A stretch of 64,000 nt of DNA from Ectobius pallidus (GCA_964059195.1 CAXKWD010000006.1:131980539-132044538), one strand, 5' to 3'; shown: positions 22,912 through 34,345, counted from the first letter of the stretch. Translations and numbers: made by a program. The notes: generated by a model not told the origin, from the sequence alone.

Positions 22912-23640
22912 CTGTGTGTCAAGTCGTAAAATGAGCCAAAAGAATGTAGATTTAAACGTCATTTAATAGGGATTAAAACATTTAAGGGACTTTTTTTCCC
23001 CCCAAATTTAGTTTTACCTAAGTTTTTCTCCTGGTTCTGTTAGCTCTGTGTAAAGTCTGGCAAAAATTGATCAGAGAATTTAGATTTAAATAACATTTAT
23101 ATAATAGGGGTTGCAACATTTAAGGAGTGGTTTCATCCAAATAAACTTTGGTTAAAAATTTCTCTTGATTCAATAGGTTCTTGGTATAAAGTCTGATATT
23201 GGTCAAAGGATGTAGATAAATATATATCACAAAATAGGGGTGAAAGATCTAAAATGTGGTTTGTTCCAAAATTAGTTTTCCTACCATTTTCTCCTGATTC
23301 TATACGTTCTGTGTACAAAGTCTGTTAAAAACACGTCAAGAATGTAGATCTAAATTTTGGTGGTGTAATAGGGGTAGAAACATTTAAAGGGTGGCTTCTT
23401 CCAAAATTAACTTCGCCTAATTTTTCTCTTGTTTTTATAGGGTCTGTGTGTAAAGTTTGGTAAAAATCGTTCAAACAATGTAGACTAGTAAAAAGATCAC
23501 AAAGTAGGGATTGAAAATTTCGCAAGGGGTGTTTTTTTCGAGAATGGTTGTCTCGTAGAATTTTTACTTGATTCCACAGGGTACACGTGTAACATTTTGT
23601 AGACATTGGTCAGAAAATGTAGATTTATGGGCCTATAGAG
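22912..23640. repeat. Decayed tandem array, period about 135 bp
   Basis: The marker ATGTAGAT(TTA) recurs at about 22943, 23079, 23211, 23342, 23480 and 23617, spaced 131-138 bp. Between markers, AATAGGGGTxxAAACATTTAA, GGTTTCxTCCAAA, TTTTTCTCxTGxTTC and GTGTAAAGTCTG recur in the same order. Units are strongly diverged, so the array is old. Confidence 0.8.
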
Positions 23641-23866
23641 AAAATATTACTCATGGGGGTTGAAAATAAGGGAAGAAGGGTGTGCCGTCGTTCTATCTGC
23701 AGGGCATGATTTACATTAATTATTATGTACAAGAAACAAATTTCGATGTTTTCACGAGGTTTAAGAGCTTTTTCACTACATGTGCCGGGCCTTGTAATGT
23801 GAGTAGATCTGGCATCAGTGCGCTGCATAAGACCAATACTGTCTTTTAAGGTTGGGACGGTCTATA

Positions 23867-24669
23867 GATGATTGGTGCGGTAAAAATGAAGAGCACCTGT
23901 TGAGTTGTCGGCAAACTTTTCCTCCTAACAAAAGGAAGCCGCCTGGCATGCAATGAATAACTGGACTACATTAAAAGGGCGATGACCTTTGAGCACTATA
24001 GTGACGGCAATGACCCAGTGGCTTCAGCAACGTATTGATAACCCTTGTAAGAGTTATATTTATACTTACCGCATATTAATACAGTATTAGAAATCGAGTA
24101 AAACAGTAGTGTACTCTGAGATTCAAATCGAAAAATGAACATTTTAGTGAAAAAGCTGCTTTCATAAGTGATATTATAATAGTTGAATAAAAATCCTCAT
24201 ATTTTACATAAAGCATTACTCAATTAGTTGAATATCTGTGCTATTATACAGATTTTTGGGGTGACGCATTTGAACGACAGTAGCAGAGAAATGGTTAATA
24301 ACTTGCATGAAAGAAATCAGAGAACGGTTCCACGAATTGAAGGGAATTCGAAAGGCATATTTTGCCTAACGCAAGAAAGCAGATAAATAATATTCGAATA
24401 ATAAAAACAGTTAAAATTTTGAAATATAGTACCCTAAGTAGGGCCTACCCTAAGTACCCTAAATATTTTTTCTGAAGGATTACAAATTTCATAAATTAAT
24501 TATGACCAGCCTATTATATAGGCCTAAACATTTTTTCAAGATTTTTCCTTCTTTTAAAAAAGTTCGTCCTATTATTATTGTAAATTAATGTACAGCAATT
24601 AAATGTATTTTTAATAGAAATAGTATGTTTTTTATTAAAAATAATATGTATTGTTATATAATGTATTTA
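23867..24669. other. Unassigned AT-rich sequence
   Basis: Nothing recognised except several AGGCCTA words. Confidence 0.4.
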
Positions 24670-24785
24670 TAGACATTTCTGAACTGCCCCGACCATGAGC
24701 AACGTGTTCATTCGGGTGGCGTCTTAATGAATATATAACGTGGAAAAATTGTAAACAAATCTTCCATATATGTAAGACTGACTTC
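24670..24785 (+). repeat. LINE 3' UTR-like repeat, copy 2
   Basis: ATTTCTGAACTGCC, CGACCATGAG, TTCATTCGGGTGGCGT, TTAATGAATA and GTGGAAAAATTGTAAA match 3743-3860 in order. Confidence 0.75.
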
Positions 24786-26054
24786 TTTTAATATAATTTA
24801 TTTTTAGTCGCTTTTTTGTATTTAACTTGCTTTATTCAGAACAGGTTATGTAAAGTTTTTTTTCTTATTCAGAAGGAATAAACTTTACTCTTTAAGACTC
24901 CACTCTGATATCGGAATCAGCGATATTTCTTCATTACAGGCTTAATTAACTTCGGACATTAGGTGTTCAAACTTCCAGCCGTACTCATCACAGCGAAGAT
25001 CTTTTCAATAATTTGAATGAAAAGAATCCATAGAATAAAAAAAGGTTCTGATGAGAATGGGAGAAATAAAATTACTATACTTCTCTCATTTATGTTTCAT
25101 TTTCAGCTTTCCCAGAGAAAACCAGCAATAGCTATCTGCACAGACCTATCAAAACCTATTTTAAATCAGTGGCCTTCTTAAATAAATCTGCTATGGAGAG
25201 CTTGTGCGAAATTTGAAATAGATGGGACTTAAATACAATGGCTTGAGGTAAAAATCTCTGGCGGAAAATTACTAAAATAAATGAAGAATGAGAAAGAAGA
25301 ACTTTATAAATGTAGGACATTTTTTGAACAAACTATCTTCGTGAAAAACCTACTAAAAATTAAGAAGAAAAGTTATAAGCAAGCTACTTATATGTTCCAA
25401 AACAAGCAGTGATTAAGGAACAAGGACCAGGGAACAGATAGAACTGCTCGAAAAGCAACGCATATGCTGCGATACTTTTTTTTTTATTTTTTTTTTTATT
25501 TTTAAGGAGACAAAATTCTCACCAGACATATTCTTTTTAATTTTTTCTACATTATAAGTAATTCTACTTAAAACTATCTTCAAGAGTAACGAAAACCTTA
25601 CACTCAAAGAAGACATCTTCTTGAAATTGAAGTAAACTAGTGCGTGTGTTTTAATCGAGACAAAAATTTAAATAGAGTAATAAATTATTTAAAAGTGTTT
25701 ACATATTGTACTTTCCCACAGAGGAGAGATTCATCTTCCTGGACCACATGGCCCCTACTGGGATGCTAAGGATGACGACGAAGAGATAAGACGCAAAACA
25801 AAAACGTGAATGATGCATGCGTGGTGTTGAACAAGGCAAATGTTTTAACAGTAGCTTATGTTGTTGACATTGCTGCCGGGACGTTTGATGTGCTTAAGAT
25901 GATAATCATGGCTACTGCAATCATGTTTTTAAATGCCTTCACTAAGTGCTATTCGGGCAGCTTCGGTTATCATAACGCATAGTAATTCGAGGACTCGTTT
26001 CTTGCATTGGTCACGCTTGTTGTGATCTACTGTACTTAATATATTATTATTATT
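24786..26054. other. Unassigned sequence
   Basis: Nothing recognised. Contains a T-rich low-complexity patch at 25480-25505. Confidence 0.4.
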
Positions 26055-26062
26055 ATTATTAT

Positions 26063-26529
26063 TAGGGGGCGGATTTTTATGACCTAAAAAATAGGATATA
26101 TGCCTGCATTTATGACCTACAAAAACATTAAAATATGACCAATAAAATTTAAAATATGACTTGACCACTTACACAATGTGTATATTTATTTAAGTTGCAT
26201 TACAATTCATTTTATTAAAATATAATGTAATTATTAAAAATATCTGTAAATTCTCAAAAAGTATCATTATAATGCAAAATTTACAAAATATGGTATGGAA
26301 CTTCAAAATTTCTTTAATATGCACACAAATATGCCAAAAATGTGACCTAAATATGCATATTCATACTAAACAAGATACAATAGTTGAAAATTTCCTAAAT
26401 ATGCAGTTATATGCACAATAAAAGCCGTTCCATTTTCACCAGGATGCTTGGAATCGGATTTAAATTAGTCGGAAACCTGAAATAATGCAAAGGGGAAAAA
26501 TATGACATGTCATAGAAATCCACCCTCTA
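26063..26529. mobile_element. hAT-type MITE of the GGCCCGGATT family
   Basis: The left end TAGGGGGCGGATTTTTATGAC and the right end read backwards TAGAGGGTGGATTTCTATGAC form the inverted repeat. ATTATTAT flanks both sides (26055-26062 and 26530-26537). Because this is inside an ATT microsatellite, the duplication is less telling than elsewhere. The words TATGACCTA and ATATGC recur through the interior. Related to the elements at 40044 and 50723. Confidence 0.8.
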
Positions 26530-26539
26530 ATTATTATTA

Positions 26540-26591
26540 TTCTTTCTTCTTTCTTCTTTCTTCTTTCTTCTTTCTTCTTTCTTCTTTCTTC
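26540..26591. repeat. (TTTCTTC)n microsatellite
   Basis: Seven-base unit repeated about seven times. Confidence 0.9.
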
Positions 26592-27998
26592 GTCTTAGTT
26601 TTACCTCTCCCTTTTAGGATTTAAGCGACCCAAGCCGCCCGGGCCTTACAGGGCCTCGACCTGGATTATCTTTGGATCACATACATACTTTTTTGATCAA
26701 ATAAGGATATGGAGGGCCTCCCCGGATGAGTGATCAGCCCAATAGTAATTTTAACAAAATTTAAAAATAATATTCTTTGATGACTGTCGCATTTTATTAT
26801 ATTAGATTTATATATTTTCTTTTATACATCTTTTAAAAATTTCCCTCTCAAGGTCACATTGTAAATTTAACCAGCGAGATAAAACTGCCCCTATTAATAG
26901 GCCTATCTAACGTCGGAGTTCTATGCATACATTATTTGTTTTTACGGTAAAAACTGAAGATAGTTTTTGGAGTTCTAGCCTATAGGAAGATTTGAACTAG
27001 TTTAAACAGTTTCCTCGGATCTCGCAAAACATATTGACTCGAATTCTATTCCCGGCTCTGGGAAAATTTCATGTAAATATTCTAGAGCTAAAAATACAAT
27101 ATATTAACACTATTGACACTTACAATGGATCTTATGAACCCTATATACTAGATCTATAGTCTATACAATGCAGAGAACGATGGACGTCTGGGATGAGTCT
27201 TTTTTAATGTTTTTTTCTCCGGAGGATATTATGAAATACTGACATATCGGTAGTTCATGGCAAGATTCGCATCATTTAATAAGAGTAAAAGTCTCGGGTT
27301 CACTCCCGACGCAAACTTTACCGGAACATTAACCCCATCATGGTTGATAGGCCTATAAAAGAACAACATCAAAGGAAATAAAGAAAAACAATATGTACAT
27401 ACATATATTGTTCTCTGGATCTGACACTTGCACGTCTACATGGACATAATAAAAGCCATAAAGTTCATTTAAAAAATAATAAACAGTCGCATTGTGGGCA
27501 GTAAAAAGATGATATTTCCCCTCAAGGAATAGATCACACAATGGGTACTAAAACTAAGAATCATAAAATGATTATGTTTATGCTGAATTTTCTCCATAAC
27601 AAGACTATTTTTTTCTACTAACCCAAGGAAATTCAGTATAACTTACTGAACAATAATAATAATAATAATAACACTGTAGTAATAATAAACAGACAGCACA
27701 CGATCCTGCTCATTCATTATTACATCACGCAGGCTAAGGTAGGCAGATCTTGAAACCCAAATGGCAAATAAGATGGATGGTGCATAAGAAATGGCAACTG
27801 TATATAGACCTATTTTCTTTAAAAATAAGGGATCGTTTTGGAAAATACAAATGAAAGAACCGGGTAGGGAATGTACGCTTTAATGCAGATTTTGGGTAAT
27901 AGATGTAGGATACACGATACAAGATAATATCGTGCCACTCTAATTTATTGCGGTAGCTGGAAGCGTGGAAGCACTTAAATCCACCCTATAGGCTATTC
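26592..27998. other. Unassigned sequence
   Basis: Two isolated B-box-like words (about 27050 on the minus strand, 27298 on the plus strand) are not part of a tRNA fold. A short AAT microsatellite is at 27650-27670. Nothing else recognised. Confidence 0.4.
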
Positions 27999-28302
27999 CA
28001 CTGGTCTTCAACCCGCGGCCAGTGACTTAATTTTTGGCGGCCCGCGCACAAATACTAATTTGAACTACAATGCCACTATTGACAATTTAGGTCTCACATT
28101 ATTTCAAGAATGTTACTGCGCTTTATGTTATTCGCTAACATTTCAAAGTGGAAGACAAAATATAAAAGATAGATGATAATGTTAACTAATCTCTCAAGAT
28201 CTACCATATAAAAATCAAACTGCCTTGGCATAAATTCAAAAAACAATAGCCTATATATATATATTTGTAAATCTCCGTAGTTTATTTAGCCCTAGTCGAA
28301 TC

Positions 28303-29026
28303 CATTATTAAGTGCCAGTATGGTACTTTATGAGATTGTGTGTGGGGACGAAAAATGTCTGTCCGTCTGGTCGTCCGTCCGTCCGTGTGTCTGTACGCGC
28401 AATAACTCAAATACGCTTTTTCAGATTTTCATGAAACTTGGAAAACACATTTTTAATGTCCATGGGAAGAACCCTATTGATAATGAACCAAATCGGTTCA
28501 CCGGTACCGGAGTAATGCCCAATTTAGTGTTTATTTTAAAGACGCGGTAACTCAAATACGCTTTACCGGATTTTTATGAAACTTGGTATACACATTTATA
28601 ATGTCCATGGAAAAACATCTATTGATATTGGATAAAATATGTTGAAGTGTTTCGGAGTAATGCTCAATTTAGTGCCTATTTTATGGTAATATACGTATTC
28701 GAAAGAATTTATGAAATGAAAATCAGTTATCATGACAACATAGTCAATTGTTTTACCGTGATCTTATAAGGCTTTGGCTATTAAAATACAGTTAGTTACG
28801 ACAAATAAAACTATTGCTTTACATGCGCTTGTCCAACTAGACCGTTAAACTGACCCAGGTGACTGAGATGGTAACGTCTTGGCCTCACATTCTGGAGTTC
28901 CATGGTTCAAATCCCGAAACCGGCCAATTTTGTATTCTGCATATCATAATTGCAATCATAACTGATTAAACAAAAACATACTCACACTTTGTTACATCAG
29001 TTTACCTGATTTTATTCGGTATGGTA
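28303..29026 (+). repeat. Long-arm repeat family, copy a
   Basis: It starts CATTATTAAGTGCCAG, then a GTCCGTCCGTC-rich block at 28366-28392. A tandem pair of about 145 bp (28398 and 28546) follows, with AATAACTCAAATACGCTTT and AATGTCCATGG. It ends near CATCAGTTTACCTGATTTTA. The same order is seen at 62033 (plus) and, reversed, at 35868 and 63268. A tRNA-like segment lies within it at 28846-28922. Confidence 0.75.
28846..28922 (+). mobile_element. tRNA-related SINE-like segment
   Basis: GGTGACTGAGATGGTAACG resembles an A box and GGTTCAAATCCC a B box, at tRNA-like spacing. No complete cloverleaf is formed. Absent from the corresponding place in the copy at 62033, so it may be an insertion. Confidence 0.45.
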
Positions 29027-29064
29027 TTATTGGAAATACTATATCTAAAGTTTTTTAATATTGC

Positions 29065-30351
29065 ATGTTGGACAGGCTGCTCATTGATAAATTCAATATC
29101 TTTCATGAAACTCAGCATGGTTTCAGACCCTCAAAGTCTACTAATACTGCAATCTATAGTGTTCACAAAGAAATTTTGTCTTGTCTTGACTCGGGCAAAT
29201 GCCCTGTTGGGATATTCTGTGATCTCAGCAGGGCATTTGACTGTGTAAATCACAACTTGCTTTTGACTAAACTTGAAAGATATGGTATAAGAGGTGTTAT
29301 TTTACAGTGGTTCTCTTCTTACCTCAAGGATAGGTATCAATATGTTGAAATATTACATAAAACAAAAGAACATGCTATTAAATATAGATCTAATAATGTA
29401 CGTATTGATGTAGGTGTCCCTCAGGGCTCCATTTTAGGACCGATATTGTTTTTACTATATATTAACGATTTACCTACATATTTGAAAGACTACTTTTTAT
29501 GTATGTATGCTGATGACACCTCGGTTGTAGTATACGACGAAAGTGAACAGCGTCTTGAAACAAAGTGTAATGAGTTATTAAAAGGTTTAAAAACCTGGTA
29601 TGATAACAATCTTCTTTATTTGAATCTTAATAAAACTGGATTTATTCATTTTCATAATCCACAGAAGAAAAACTTGAAAGACATTAGCATTGGTATTGAA
29701 AATAAATTGCTAGATAAATTGGAATCCACTAAGTTTTTTGGTGTTGAATTTGATCAACATATGTCCTGGAGACACCATTGTGTGAATTTAATTTTGAAAT
29801 TAAATAGTGTCTGCTATCAGATCAGGATTTTGAGAACTATTCTTGACCATAACATTACACTTTCTTTCTACTACGCACAAGTTGAGTCTAGATTATCGTA
29901 CGGTATTTGTTTTTGGGGGTCTGCAGCCATGTTAAATGATGTATTTATTGTCCAGAAACGTATCGTCAGATGCATAGCAGGTGTTGACCAAAGAACTTCC
30001 TGTAGGGAATATTTTATGAAATACAACTTGTTAACAGTATATGCTTTGTATGTTTTGAAACTTCTGGAACTTGTTCATACAAACTCATCTGAATATCATA
30101 AAAATAGCGACTATCATAATTATGATACAAGATATAGAAATAATCTCTGTACACCGTCTCACCATTTATCTACACTTAGTAAAACATATATGGTTTTTGG
30201 TTTACAATTATATAATAGTTTTACTGCTAATACCAAGACGCTAAATTTACTACCGTTTAGAAAACATGTCAAATCTATTTTAATACAAATATGCCCCTAC
30301 AGTTTGGAGAATGCACGCGTAGGCCTTTTAAACCACATAACTTTTAAGTAA
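29065..30351 (+). pseudogene. LINE reverse transcriptase, C-terminal 428 residues
   Basis: This is the longest open frame in the window. Motifs in order: GFRPSKSTNTA (residues 19-29), motif A FCDLSRAFDCVNH (51-63, catalytic D53), GVPQGSILGP (117-126), catalytic YADD (148-151) and the KFFGVEFD block (223-230). A C-terminal region follows with CFWGSAA, VQKRIVRCIAG and YDTRYRNN. The protein copies its own RNA at a nicked target. The first part of the RT domain and the whole endonuclease are missing. In the same frame upstream, S-K-V-F is followed by TAA at 29056, so the listed ATG is an internal methionine. The 428-residue frame is otherwise undamaged, suggesting a fairly recent insertion. It belongs to the broad jockey/CR1/R1-like group; the clade is not fixed. 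Confidence 0.9.
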
Positions 30352-30440
30352 TAGGCCTAGAACTAATTTTAATTTTTTATATTAGTATTAGAGGAAACCT
30401 TGACACTGTCCATACATTTACTATGTCTTCGACAATAAAG

Positions 30441-30488
<48 letters not shown>
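30441..30488. repeat. (ATT)n microsatellite, LINE tail
   Basis: Sixteen ATT units directly after the LINE 3' UTR. Confidence 0.95.
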
Positions 30489-31240
30489 GGGTGGGGAACC
30501 ATTAATAAAACTGTTCTTACTCCATTAATTTTATTACAAAAACGCATAATCAAAACATGTTTTAAAAAAGGCTGGACTATCCAACTGAACTAATCTATTC
30601 AGATTTTAATGTATTTAGGATTGACCAAATATATACAGAGTACTTCAAAACAATGTCATAGAAAATTTACTTCCCGTTCTACAAGATTAAATTTCTGGGA
30701 GAAAGTTATGTTATATTTCATCAACAGGTCGCAGCAGAATAGTTTCAACAATCGTGCCAATAATCGTTTCAACAATCATCCAACAATAATTTCAACAATT
30801 GTTTAACAGTTGGGGCACAGTAAAAGATGAGGTGTACAAACGTAAACCACGTAACCTAGACACCCTTTGGAATGAGATTCAAGCGGTGTGCGCAGAAATA
30901 TCATTGGACACTTCGGAAGGGTGTACGGAATCAGTACTCAGTACGGAATAGTACTCAGAAATGTATTGATGCTGAAGGCCACCGTTTTGAACATTTGAAC
31001 ATTATCAGTTTAGCACTTGAACATTGAACAAAATTTTCATCAGAAAGTCATTTATTTTTCAAATTGGACTTTAAGCTTTCCATTTCCAGAAATTTAACCT
31101 TGTTGAACGAAAAATAGATTTTATAAGACACTTCAAAGTGTGTATACATTTTTTGAAGCACTCTGTAGATACTCCTTATTAAGATTCTACCATAAAAATA
31201 AGACAAAACTCTGTTCACTCACTATGCGGGGGTTTCTTGG
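30489..31240 (+). pseudogene. Second LINE fragment, split by a mariner-like element
   Basis: Frame + from 30492 reads NKTVLTPLILLQKRIIKTCF, shifts by one base in an A run near 30565, then reads LDYPTELIYSDFNVFRIDQ up to 30635. After the 530-bp insertion the same protein resumes as YSLLRFYHKNK at about 31168. The LINE tail at 43691 has the homologous DYPTNLIFSEFNVFKFDQ and YKFSLLKYSHKH. Keeping both TA dinucleotides at the junction restores the frame. This is a dead C-terminal fragment of the same family as 43691, placed head to tail behind the LINE at 29041. Confidence 0.8.
30636..31165 (+). mobile_element. Defective Tc1/mariner-type element
   Basis: The ends CAGAGTACTTCAAAACAATG and, reversed, CAGAGTGCTTCAAAAAATG form the inverted repeat, with TA on each side (30634-30635, 31166-31167). 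Inside, the + strand reads LWGTVKDEVYKRKPRNLDTL from about 30812. After a frameshift it reads TQKCIDAEGHRFEHL ending near 30999. L-W-G-x-x-K-x-x-V-Y and a terminal H-F-E-H-L-type ending are C-terminal features of an insect Tc1/mariner transposase group. The N-terminus and the first two catalytic aspartates are gone. Confidence 0.8.
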
Positions 31241-32126
31241 GCTAGGGAACTCGAATCTGAGGTCGTTTATTTCCCCGGGCATCGCATTTTAATCGTAAAA
31301 TGAACATCGAAAGCGGGATTTTAGTTTTTTTTAATTATCAATTTACAAATTACAAAAGTTTAATATTACAAAATTTGAAATTACAAAAAACCAGGTTAAA
31401 CAATGTCTACTATAAAAAAGGTAGATAAAACACAGAAAATTACAATTTTAAATTATTGTTTATGCATGAGTCTGTGGTACGTTTTAATAGTTTCATTTCG
31501 AATCTTTATGCCCGTACGGAAGCACAATATTCGTTCTATTCGTTTAATTAACTTATTTATATTTATTACGAAAGAACAAAATAATTAAAAATAAAAATAT
31601 GTAATTCATGTAATTTATGTAAAAACGATGTAAGAGTTAATAAAAATGTTATACTTATTTTCTGTTAAATGTATTATTTAAATATAACATCTAGCAGTCA
31701 AGTAGTCGCGGGTACATGCTTGCATTATAATATAATTGATATATTTGTGTCACCTAAATATCATCTTATTAATAATCAACAAATCAATACGGCTTGCTAG
31801 TCTTTCACCAAAAATAAAATGGCTCTTTAGCTAAAAATGGTTGAAGACCACTGGGCTAAACCCTCGAAGTTCAATACGGAAGGGCATTATTCTCCAAACC
31901 TTCCACCAGCTTCCTGTGACATCACAGGCCATTTCTTCTTCGAAGAATGGTCGAAATGACATAAGAAGGCTGTACACATCCATCCTGCAAGACGACTGAC
32001 CCGCTACTGAATTATCATCGCTTCTGTGTGTATAACCTGTGTCACACTGCCATCAAATGACGTATTACAGATGCCACCTTCTCCACATTCGCCTACTCAA
32101 CTGAGATTTCAATAGTACTCGTTTCA
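31241..32126. other. Unassigned AT-rich sequence
   Basis: Includes the proposed hAT right end (about 31780-31853). The frame at 31403-31588 shows no domain. Nothing else recognised. Confidence 0.35.
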
Positions 32127-32130
32127 TTAA

Positions 32131-32875
32131 GGGGAGATGGTAGTTACAGCTAGCAAAATGATAGAAAATATAGCGTATGTTCAAGAAGCCATAACTCAGG
32201 TTTTAAAAGTCAGATTTAGTTGAATTTTTTCATGCTTTGCAAGTGCATTCTGCAGTTTAAAATAAGCATAGAATGGTTGTTCTAGAACTCGCTGTTTGGT
32301 AGGAAAGAATTTTTTAACACATATGTGATAATTTTGTTTTACAGTTACTTCCCTTGACATAGGTACGCTTTATTCAATTTCTGTAGCTTAAATTTTTTTG
32401 GAACTTTGGGAACTTACTAACAATAGGTACTAATATTTACACTAGCACAATCAGTCTAATATTTACAAAGTACTGCATAAAAACTGCATGAAAACTTCAC
32501 GACTAAAAAAAAATACGTTTTTTAAATAAAAATAGTTGAAAATTCTGTATAGTCAAGACTTTTCCCAAAATTCTGCTAAGGGAGATTTGTCATCCATCTA
32601 TAATGAATTCCTGAAAGTTTCATTATTTTAGCATGAATAGCGTTTCAGAAAATGGTACCTGAAGTACAAAAAATGTAATTTTACAGGAGAGCGAAAAGAA
32701 AATGACGTGCCTTATGGTATTTTATCCATTTTAGAAAGCTCCAGGTCATTCTGCTTGGCTTAATAACAACACAACATATAAGACCTATATATAAAAATGT
32801 TCACAAAACTATGCTCTATTACATGAGCCTAAGAAAAAAAATCGATTTTTTGACACTGATAACTACCATCTCCCT
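32131..32875. mobile_element. TTAA-flanked non-autonomous element (E5, copy 1)
   Basis: The left end GGGGAGATGGTAGTTA and right end read backwards AGGGAGATGGTAGTTA are flanked by TTAA (32127-32130 and 32876-32879). No frame is present. A second copy in reverse orientation lies at 59925-60520 and shares GTTCAAGAAGCCATAA, GCATTCTGCAGTTTAAAATA, GACAAATCTC and ATGAAACTTTCAGG. TTAA duplication fits piggyBac, Kolobok or Sola3; the ends do not decide. Confidence 0.88.
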
Positions 32876-32879
32876 TTAA

Positions 32880-34013
32880 CTTCGATAATGACAATGCAGA
32901 TACATTGTTTAGGAAACTGAACAACTGGAACTTGGTTGCATATTTATCCAATAAACACCCGCAATAAGCTCAGTTTCAAATGACAGGCATCCATTTTCTT
33001 CCAATGTAAGTGCAGTGAATCATGATAATGCCACAATGAACAATGAGAATGATCTGGGCGTGATTCTTAATGAGGCATTCATTCTATCATACAGGAAGTA
33101 CGTAATATGGCACGTGTATTCATAAAATTCTTCGAATGATTAGATCTATTTGTGTATGTGTGATATTCCCTTCTGATGTACTGATAACAGAATATGATTA
33201 ATCAGCAATAGGTTTAAATTCTAGATAGCAGTCACAACTGTTCGGCCTGGATGACGATGAATCCAAGATCTCAGTCGAAAGAAAAGACTCACATCTGTCT
33301 CATTAGTTGAGAACAACACTTAGGTTGAAAATCCCTTCCTACTATAAGCGTAGGTGATTCCAATTCTAGAATCCTCAACAAGCCATACGCTCTGAAGCCT
33401 GATCCATGCACAAGAGATTTTTTTTTAAGACATGGGATTTGGAAACATTTGTGTCACGAGCGTCTTTAGGTTCTGTCCCATGAGCAACAAACTTCTTAGT
33501 TCTGCTAGGAGTTGGATTAATCGAAACTAGGTATCGAAGGTAACAAAATTGTCTGGATACTTAACTACAACAGCCCCTCCCCCTCTTCTTTATGATGTAT
33601 TTTTTGCTGGAGGTTGACAACCATAAGGGCCATTTTTATTTTGGAATTAGCTGCTCGGAATAACTGTAAGACAGGCAAGATTATCTAAGCCACTGGATGA
33701 AGATTTACTGGTTTCTTCAGTTCTTACCGTGCACCTTGTTTATACTGCGAGTTGTAGGAAAGAATGCCTCCACGTATAACATAGCCGGAATACTATATTC
33801 TTTAATTATTATCAACTAATGATAATTTTACAATTATTGTGTTACCGTTTGTTTGTAAAGAGGATCTTGTCAACTAGAAAGACCTTACAAATTGTTTACA
33901 TCCAAGCAAAGAGTAAGTAGAAATGAAGAAAGAGTGTGTGCATTCTCTATCTCATATTGATGCATACACCATTCCACGTGATTCCTGACAATTCGTAACA
34001 ATGCCACAGGAGC

Positions 34014-34015
<2 letters not shown>
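32880..34015. other. Unassigned sequence
   Basis: Nothing recognised. Base composition is somewhat less AT-rich than its neighbours. Confidence 0.4.
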
Positions 34016-34059
<44 letters not shown>

Positions 34060-34066
34060 CGCGCAT
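34016..34066. repeat. (GT)n(GC)n microsatellite
   Basis: About 17 GT units followed by seven GC units, a possible Z-DNA former. Confidence 0.95.
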
Positions 34067-34074
34067 AGGCTATT

Positions 34075-34345
34075 CTGTGGCTTGGTTCTAAAAGGGCCAA
34101 TGTCATAAAACGTGCTTTTCTTTTGAGATAACTGTCCTTGAAGCCTTTATACGCGTAGAAGTAACATTTTTTGCTAAGAACTTCCGACATTGGCCTCTAA
34201 AGCTTCTGTATTCTGTCTATGATTAGCAACAGACATTGACACTTTTAGCAGCCTATACTTAAGATAAAGACTAGCCAAATTCAATAATGCATAAATCTCA
34301 CTTTTGCAAGAAATTGACATTGGCCCTTTTAGAACAAAGCCACAG
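34075..34345. mobile_element. MITE with iterated GACATTGGCCCTTTTAG motif (E6)
   Basis: The 31-bp terminal inverted repeats begin CTGTGGCTTGGTTC (34075) and, reversed, CTGTGGCTTTGTTC (34345). The motif GACATTGGCCCTTTTAG occurs in both terminal repeats (34088-34104 reversed, 34316-34332). Two further variants lie inside, at 34186-34202 and 34232-34248. No clean target duplication seen. It abuts the GT microsatellite. Confidence 0.8.

Larger units (their letters stand above)
21538..23864 (+). mobile_element. TA-flanked transposon carrying a helix-turn-helix ORF and a repeat array
   Basis: The terminal inverted repeats are 31 bp with 29 matches: 21538 starts TAGATCGTCCCAGCC and 23864 read backwards starts TAGACCGTCCCAACC; both continue TTAAAAGACAGTATTG. 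A TA lies just outside each end (21536-21537 and 23865-23866), as in Tc1/mariner insertion. Orientation is taken from the ORF at 22314-22529. No catalytic DDE/D region was found, so the copy is defective. The 3' half is filled by a decayed tandem array of about 135 bp units. Confidence 0.8.
29041..30488 (+). mobile_element. 5'-truncated LINE with (ATT)n tail
   Basis: It contains the reverse transcriptase frame at 29065-30351, a 3' UTR of about 90 bp ending GACAATAAAG, and an (ATT)n tail at 30441-30488. The 5' junction is near 29041: upstream sequence belongs to the long-arm repeat. The length is typical of 5' truncation during reverse transcription. Confidence 0.85.
27999..31853. mobile_element. 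Possible hAT element, heavily interrupted
   Basis: The left end CACTGGTCTTCAACC and the right end read backwards CAGTGGTCTTCAACC differ at one base. Flanking 8-mers are GGCTATTC and GGCTAAAC (6 of 8). Such ends are typical of hAT elements. If right, the LINE, mariner and long-arm sequences between 28303 and about 31250 are later insertions into it. The pairing conflicts with reading 28303 and 35868 as the two ends of one element. Confidence 0.4.

Noticed and set aside
27040..27320. tRNA-like elements around 27050 and 27298
   Set aside because: Isolated GGTTCACTCCC-type words without acceptor or anticodon stems.
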